Assembly (NCBI RefSeq): GCF_900119315.1
Contig: NZ_LT827010.1
Coordinates: forward strand, 4,745,001 to 4,809,000
DNA length: 64,000 nt
From: Actinoplanes sp. SE50/110
Lineage (GTDB): Bacteria > Actinomycetota > Actinomycetes > Mycobacteriales > Micromonosporaceae
Reading direction: 5' to 3'
Under the pieces are notes generated by a model. The model ran no database searches. It had not been told where the DNA came from and saw only the letters and a program-made list of their open reading frames with translations. Shown one piece after another: positions 57,872-64,000 of the stretch. A program made the position numbers and the translations under genes. Each line of letters begins with the position of its first letter. Position 1 is the first letter of the stretch.

Positions 57872-58858
57872 ATGGATCTCGACGCGTATCTGGCCGAGCG
57901 CGGCGGCGAGTGGCGGCGGCTGGAGCTGCTCGCCGGCCGGGCCAAGGACCTCAACCCGGGCGAGCTGGACGAGCTGGTGGTGCTCTACCAGCGGGCGGCC
58001 ACCCACCTGTCGGCGCTGCGCAGCCGCAACGCCGATCCGGTGCTGCTGGCCGACCTGTCCCGGCTGGTGCTGGCCGGGCGGGCCGCGGTGACCCGTACCT
58101 CCGGCGGCTTCTCCCTGCGACCGCTGGCCGACTTCTTCGCCTACCGCCTGCCCGGCGCGCTCTTCCGGACCCGGGCCTGGTGGGGCACGGTGGGCGTGGT
58201 GCTGGTCACGGTGACCGCGGCGATGGTGTGGTATCTGGCCGACCACCCGGACGCGCTGGCCGCCTTCGTCTCCGGCGACCAGATCGAGGACATCGCCGGC
58301 CGCAGCTTCGTCAGCTACTACAGCGAGTACCGGGCGCAGAACTTCGCGCTGCAGGTATGGACGAACAACGCGCTGCTGACCGCCCAGTGCCTGGCCGCCG
58401 GGGTGCTCATCCTGCCGGTGCTCTACCTGCTCTGGGGCAACCTGCTCAACACCGGGGTGCTCGGCGCGGTGATGGTCAGCCGCAACGCCGGTGACACCTT
58501 CCTGATCTATCTGGCCCCGCACGGCCTGCTGGAGATCACCTGCCTGTTCGTCGGCGCCGGGGTCGGGCTGCGGATCGGCTGGGCGTGGATCGCGCCGGGG
58601 CCGTCCCGGACCCGCCGCCAGTCGCTGATCGACTGGTTCCGGGAGGGCATGGTGATCGCGGTCGGCCTGGTGGTGGCGCTCGCGGTGGCCGGCTGCCTGG
58701 AGGCGTTCGTCACCCCGTCCGGGCTGCCGGCCGTGGTCCGGGTCGGCATCGGCGCCGTGGTCTGGCTCGGCTTCCTCTGGTACGCCCTGCTCTGGGGCCG
58801 GCGGGCGGACGCCCGGGCGCCGGCCGGCCCGGACCACGCGGACCTGCCGACCGCCTGA
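57872..58858 (+). CDS. SpoIIM-like (stage II sporulation protein M) membrane protein
   Basis: 328 residues. The start MDLDAYLAERGGEWRRLELL and the N-terminal helical domain are followed by about five to six spans. SpoIIM features include FVSYYSEYRAQNFALQVWTNNALL, GNLLNTGVLGAVMVSRNAGD and FLIYLAPHGLLEITCLF. In actinobacteria it forms a pair with the RDD gene and MoxR cluster, and its link to sporulation is unproven here. ATG at 57872 is used; the ATG just before it (57869) is equivalent. It converges with the DUF58 gene, 4 bp apart. Confidence 0.88.
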   Translation: MDLDAYLAERGGEWRRLELLAGRAKDLNPGELDELVVLYQRAATHLSALRSRNADPVLLADLSRLVLAGRAAVTRTSGGFSLRPLADFFAYRLPGALFRTRAWWGTVGVVLVTVTAAMVWYLADHPDALAAFVSGDQIEDIAGRSFVSYYSEYRAQNFALQVWTNNALLTAQCLAAGVLILPVLYLLWGNLLNTGVLGAVMVSRNAGDTFLIYLAPHGLLEITCLFVGAGVGLRIGWAWIAPGPSRTRRQSLIDWFREGMVIAVGLVVALAVAGCLEAFVTPSGLPAVVRVGIGAVVWLGFLWYALLWGRRADARAPAGPDHADLPTA

Positions 58859-58862
58859 GCGC

Positions 58863-60178
58863 TCAGAGCCGGCCGCTGGCCTTGAGCAGCAGGTAGACGT
58901 CGGCCACCCGGCTCGCGAAGTCGGCCGCGTCGGCGTCGACCACGGTCGCCCCGGACCGGCCCAGCACGTCGCGCACCCGGTCCCGTTCGGCGAGCACCCG
59001 CTCGGCGGCCGCGGCCGTGTGCACGTCCGCGGCGGTCGGCGTGGCCGGCAGCGCGGCCAGCCGGGCCACCTGCGGATCGCGCACCCCGGCCACCACCACC
59101 TTGTGCCGGGCGGCCAGCCGCGGCAGCACCGGCAGCAGGCCCTCGATCATCGGGGCGGTGTCCAGCGCCGTGAAGATCACCACGAGGGCGCGCTTGCGGT
59201 CCCGGCGCAGCAGCTCGCGGCCCAGCAGCGTGAAGTCGGTCTCGGCCAGGGCCGGTTCCAGCGAGGCCATGCCGTCGATCAGCCGGGGCAGCTGGGTGCG
59301 GTGCCCGCCGCCCTCGACCCGGACCCGGATCTCGGTGTCCAGGGCGAGCAGGTCGACCCGGTCGTCGGCGCGGGCGGCCAGCACCGACAGCAGCAGGGCC
59401 GCGTCGATCGCGTTGTCCAGCCGGGGCGCGTCGCCGATCCGGACCGCCGACGTGCGGCCGGTGTCCAGCACGCAGTAGACGCGCCGGTCGCGTTCCGGGC
59501 GCCAGGTGCGGACCACCACGTCGTGATGCCGGGCGCTGGCCCGCCAGTCGATCGACCGGACGTCGTCGCCGATCACGTACTCGCGCAGCACGTCGAACTC
59601 GGTGCCGTGGCCGCGGCCGCGGGTGACCACGGCGCCGTCCAGGACCCGGATCCGGGCGAGTTTCTCCGGCAGGATCCGGCGGGACGGGAAGCGGGGCAGC
59701 ACCCGCAGCGTCCACGCCGGGGTCTGCCGGTCGTTGAACGCCCGGCGCCGCTGCCGGTAGGCGAGACCGAGCGGTCCGTACGACCGGGTGGTGACCCGCA
59801 CCGCGGGCCGGTCGCCGTGCCGGGTCGGCGTCAGTGTCGTGGTGACCGTGCCCTCCCCGCCCGGCGCCAGCTCCAGGCTGTGCCGCAGCGGCCCGGCGCC
59901 GGCCGACGGCACCCAGCTGTCCCGCAGGCCGACCCGGACGGTGCGGTCCGAGGTGTTGGTGACGGTCAGCCGGGTGGTGGCCGGGTGGCCGAGCCAGACC
60001 GTGCGGTCGCCGTCGCGGCGCAGCCGCAGCCCGTTCAGCGGGCCGGCGACGGCCAGGTCGGCCAGGGCCAGCCCGCCGGCCAGGATCAGCACCACGGCCA
60101 GTCCCAGCCACGGCGACGGCAGCAGCGCCGGCAGCGGCAGTCCGGCCGCGAGCAGCCCGGCGAAACGCCTGGTGATCA

Positions 60179-60179
<1 letters not shown>
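58863..60179 (-). CDS. DUF58 protein with vWA-like domain
   Basis: 438 residues. Two membrane spans (residues ~8-45) are followed by a beta-rich region, then the DUF58 signature GRGHGTEFDVLREYVIGDDVRSIDWRASAR and a vWA-like part with DTGRTSAVRIG. DUF58 proteins accompany MoxR AAA+ ATPases and are thought to be their metal-binding clients. ATG at 60179 overlaps the MoxR stop (ATGA). Confidence 0.93.
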
Positions 60180-61137
<958 letters not shown>

Positions 61138-61141
<4 letters not shown>

Positions 61142-62412
61142 GGCTGGTCTCCTTCAAATCCGGTGATCTCGCGTACCAGGTTCTGCACGGCGGCGGCGGC
61201 CGAGACCAGCTCGTCGTCGTTGTCGGGGTGGAAGTCGGCGAGGATCTCGCGGATGTCGTCCTCGTCGTATCCGGAATGCTCGGCCAGGTCGGCGAGCAGC
61301 GCCCCGGGCGGCAGGCCCAGGTGCGCCGTGATCCGCCGGCGGGCCGCGGACCGCAGCAGGCCCAGCGACTCGTCGCGGGCCCGGGCCCGCTGGTAGAGCC
61401 GGGCATGCCCGAGCATCGTCTCGTTCGACGGCACCCGGGACGGCAACGGCTCGCTGACCGGTGTGCCGAGCCGGCGCGCGGCCGCCCCGGCCAGCGCCAG
61501 CAGGGCCAGCGCGAGCAGGGCGACGGTCGCGAAGACGGCCGGCGGGAACGCCTGGAACAGCGGGTCCGGCTCGCCGCCGCCCCGCGCCTGGTCATCGTCG
61601 CCGCCACCGCCGGGACCCGCCGGGGTCCGCCGCGGCGCCCGGTCGGGCCGGGCGGTCTCCCGCTCCCGGGTCGGCGGCGCGGCGTACGGGTCCTCGGTGT
61701 CCTCGTCGGTCGGCGTCGTGGCCGGTGCCGGCGGGGTGTCCCGCCGGTGCTGGTCCAGCCAGACCACCCGGGAGGTGCGTGCCAGCAGCCCTACCGCGAG
61801 CGCCTCGTTGCCGTGCTCGCCGATCCGGTCGTTGCGGAACGGGTCGGCCGCCCCGATCACGGTGACCGCGGCCTGCCCGGCCGGCACGTCGAGCAGCGAG
61901 CCGTCGTAGCAGCTGGTCGCCGCCGCGGAGGTGTAGCGCAGGCCGTGCACGCCGGCCCGCCCGGCGCCGGTGGCCAGCGGATCGGCACAGTCGGGACTGG
62001 CGACCTCGGTGGTCCACCGGGAATCCCGCACCCGCACCGGCCACGGCGTCGCGGTCAGCTGCGCCTGCTCGGGGGCGACGACGACGATCCGGATCCCGGC
62101 CCGGCCGTCGGGCAGGCTGATCCGGGCCAGGTCGGCGATCGCCGGGGTGGTGACGAACAGGGTGGCGTCCCCGCCGGCGAGCGCGGCGATCGCCTCGTCC
62201 GAGGTGGTCTCCCGGACGATGCCGACCCCGCGCCCGCGCAGCAGGCCGGCGAGCCGGTCGGCGCCGATCCCGGCGCTGCTGACCGGCGACAGGAAGTCGC
62301 TGTCGTCCTGATCGGGCTGCTCGATCGCGTGGACGATCAGGGTGCCGGCGACCAGCGCGAACAGCACCGCCAGCGGGATCACGACGCGCAGGCGGCGTCT
62401 CTTGACGGTCAC
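61138..62412 (-). CDS. DUF4350 membrane protein
   Basis: 424 residues. An N-terminal span (VVIPLAVLFALVAGTLIVHA) leads to an extracytoplasmic DUF4350 domain (GADRLAGLLRGRGVGIV, VIGAADPFRNDRIGEHGNEAL). A Thr/Pro/Asp/Gly-rich linker (~235-290) follows, then a second span (VALLALALLALAGAA) and a cytoplasmic helical tail with HARLYQRARARDESLGLLRSA. The ATG overlaps the DUF4129 stop (ATGA). The function is unknown; co-occurrence with MoxR is fixed. Confidence 0.88.
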
Positions 62413-63029
62413 GGTCGCGGCCCTCCCGGCACGGTGGTGAGGGCGGCACGGACCTCGTCGGTGAGCGTACGCATCCGGGCGTCGTGACCCGGCGAGGCCT
62501 CCCGCCGCCCGTACCAGATCTCGGAGAAGATCTCGGTGGCGCCGCCCAGCGGCGCGCTCACCACCGGCTGGCGCACCGCGGCGGCCGCGGCCAGCTCGGC
62601 CGCGGTGGCGCCCGGCTCCGGGGTGATCACGCCGGCCCGGGCGAGGTCGCGGACGGTGTCACGCAGCCGCTCCCGGATCGCCTCGGCATACCGCCCCTGC
62701 AGGGCGAACCGGTCGGCCAGGGACAGGCCGCCGATCGGCTGTGGCTCATCGGCCACCGGGTCGTCGTCGGGCACCGGCGACGGCCGCACGGGGTCCGGTT
62801 TCTTCCTGACCCTCCGCCGCCGCCGGAACCGGGGCAGTCGCCAGCGGGGGAACCGCGGCAGCCGGAAGCGCGGCAGCCGGGGCATCCGGGGCATCCGGCG
62901 CGGCACCCAGGACGGATACCAGTACCACAGGGCGGCGGTCAGACCCGCCACGATGATCAGGATGAGCAGCAGGACCCGGCCCGGCACCACGTCGAAGATC
63001 CGGCCGACGAACTCGTCGTAGCCCCTCAT
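62409..63029 (-). CDS. DUF4129 membrane protein
   Basis: 206 residues. One span (VLLLILIIVAGLTAALWYW) is followed by an Arg/Pro-rich tract (RRMPRMPRLPRFRLPRFPRW-like repeats), then the conserved tail YAEAIRERLRDTVRDLARAGVI, GATAAELAAAA and SEIWYGRREAS. The last block is the DUF4129 signature. The Arg/Pro tract is unusually long. The ATG overlaps the stop of the upstream membrane protein (ATGA). Confidence 0.88.
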   Translation of the reverse strand: MRGYDEFVGRIFDVVPGRVLLLILIIVAGLTAALWYWYPSWVPRRMPRMPRLPRFRLPRFPRWRLPRFRRRRRVRKKPDPVRPSPVPDDDPVADEPQPIGGLSLADRFALQGRYAEAIRERLRDTVRDLARAGVITPEPGATAAELAAAAAVRQPVVSAPLGGATEIFSEIWYGRREASPGHDARMRTLTDEVRAALTTVPGGPRP

Positions 63030-63910
63030 CGCGCGCCCGCCACCACGGCGGCGTCATCCTCGCCGCGCGCCCGGGCGCGGTGCAGCGCGATGTCCAGCCC
63101 CTCGGTCCGGATCCGGGCGTCCACCAGCAGCACCGCGTCGAGGCAGGCCAGCGCGGCGTAGGCCACCGTGTTCGCGATCCCCCAGGCGATCGGGACGACC
63201 CAGTCCAGCCAGCCGGCGTCGGCCACGTTGACGGCCAGCATGCCGGCCACCGCGATCCACCCGAAGCCGAGCGCCGCCCGGATGCCCAGCCAGGTCAGGT
63301 AGCCCAGAATCCGGACCCGCGCCACCCGCGCCCCGGTCCGCACCGACAACTGCCCGGACCGCACCACCGCGCGCACCGGGTTGACCCCGTCGAACGCCAG
63401 CATCGGCACGGCCAGCCCGAAAAGGCCGTAAAGCACGATCAACCCCACCAGGCCCAGGTACGCCAGGGGCCAGGCCGCCGCGGCCAGCACGACCGCGATC
63501 AGCAGGGCGGACCAGGGTGGCGTACGCCGTAACACCCCCCGGTTGGTCACCGAGCGGCCGACCAGGGCCGGCCCCGCGGCGGCCCCCGCATACGCCCCCA
63601 ACAACGTGATGATCAGCACCTCGGTCGCCAGCCCGGTCGCCACCACCTGCCACCAGACGCCGAAGGCGCCCGGCTGCCCGCGATAGCCGTAATAGGGGTC
63701 GTAGCCCATGTCCGGCCAGTAGAACGGCGGCCGCAGATACAGCCCCGTCCGCAGCCGGTGCAGCAGCACCTGCTCGCCCGCCGCCAGCACGGCCGCCATG
63801 ACCAGCAGCGGCAGGGCCCGCCGCCGCAACAACGCCACCGCGTTGTCCAGCGATTCCCCCGCGGTCGCCACCCGTAACGGCAGAACCGCCGCCCCCGCCT
63901 CACCCCGCAT
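63026..63910 (-). CDS. Multi-span membrane protein heading the MoxR cluster
   Basis: 294 residues with about five to six hydrophobic spans, arranged as in glycerophosphoryl-diester-phosphodiesterase membrane-domain proteins (YckC/DUF7544-like). A Tyr/Pro-rich outer loop (YLRPPFYWPDMGYDPYYGYRG) is distinctive. It is the first gene of a seven-gene line ending with the GNAT gene at 56474 (interrupted by the divergent SpoIIM-like gene). ATG at 63910 is used, since TAGGAT is 7 nt before it; a longer start at 63940 lacks such support. Confidence 0.8.
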   Translation of the reverse strand: MRGEAGAAVLPLRVATAGESLDNAVALLRRRALPLLVMAAVLAAGEQVLLHRLRTGLYLRPPFYWPDMGYDPYYGYRGQPGAFGVWWQVVATGLATEVLIITLLGAYAGAAAGPALVGRSVTNRGVLRRTPPWSALLIAVVLAAAAWPLAYLGLVGLIVLYGLFGLAVPMLAFDGVNPVRAVVRSGQLSVRTGARVARVRILGYLTWLGIRAALGFGWIAVAGMLAVNVADAGWLDWVVPIAWGIANTVAYAALACLDAVLLVDARIRTEGLDIALHRARARGEDDAAVVAGAR

Positions 63911-63917
63911 GGCGCGC

Positions 63918-63923
63918 ATCCTA
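63918..63923 (-). promoter_or_regulatory. -10 box of a leaderless promoter for the MoxR cluster
   Basis: TAGGAT on the minus strand lies 7 nt before the ATG at 63910, without a Shine-Dalgarno. Confidence 0.5.
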
Positions 63924-64000
63924 AGCGAGGGGTCCGACACCGCCTCGCGGCAGGTATGCCCGCCCTTTGATACGTCGCGGCCGCTTTCGTGGAGAAAGTC

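Overview
The window is a high-GC stretch (roughly 70% or more by eye) of an actinomycete chromosome, most like a filamentous Micromonosporaceae such as Actinoplanes. This rests on codon use, the gene families (LAL regulators, ALF-repeat secreted proteins, MoxR/DUF58/DUF4350/DUF4129 cluster) and many apparently leaderless genes with a TANNNT -10 box 6-7 nt before the start codon. There are no rRNA or tRNA genes, CRISPR arrays or complete mobile elements. It looks like ordinary chromosome with accessory islands.

Left third (1-27 kb). An Lrp-type regulator faces a chimeric ORF in which an amino-acid dehydrogenase runs in frame into the C-terminal half of an MFS exporter. An HxlR/aldo-keto reductase pair with a palindromic operator, a VOC protein, a secreted GH114-like protein and a shrunken DUF488 gene follow. 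A LAL-type regulator with a coupled HTH protein faces an operon of two dynamin-like GTPases (IniC/IniA-like) and an Asp/His-rich protein. Further right are a UMF1 transporter, a GntR regulator, an acyltransferase, a guanidine-III riboswitch with its Gdx exporter, a VOC gene behind a distinctive promoter module, remnants of an integrase and a GNAT gene, a FAD monooxygenase with a palindrome on its start codon, a methyltransferase, an epimerase, a three-gene TSUP operon that begins with a 30-residue membrane peptide, and an OhrR/Ohr peroxide-defence pair.

Middle (27-49 kb). A secreted ALF-repeat protein precedes a 1450-residue secreted polymorphic toxin (ALF repeats, long coiled coil, HINT protease, unfamiliar C-terminal toxin domain) that overlaps its presumed immunity gene. 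A phosphotransferase, a uridine-kinase-like protein and a FAD dehydrogenase follow. A compact siderophore operon (two IucA/IucC synthetases and a PLP decarboxylase) ends in tandem 40-bp repeats. An erythromycin-esterase-family gene carries the same promoter module as the VOC gene at 20 kb, and an ornithine-cyclodeaminase-family gene is convergent with it.

Right (49-64 kb). A secreted protein has a long inverted repeat across its ribosome binding site. A FIST sensor is paired with a GGDEF-EAL protein (probable c-di-GMP signalling), a membrane protein lies behind two TetR-type operators, and a PHP phosphoesterase, a second aldo-keto reductase and a GNAT follow. The window closes with the actinobacterial RDD / SpoIIM-like / DUF58 / MoxR / DUF4350 / DUF4129 / membrane-protein cluster, almost all genes of which overlap by 4 bp.
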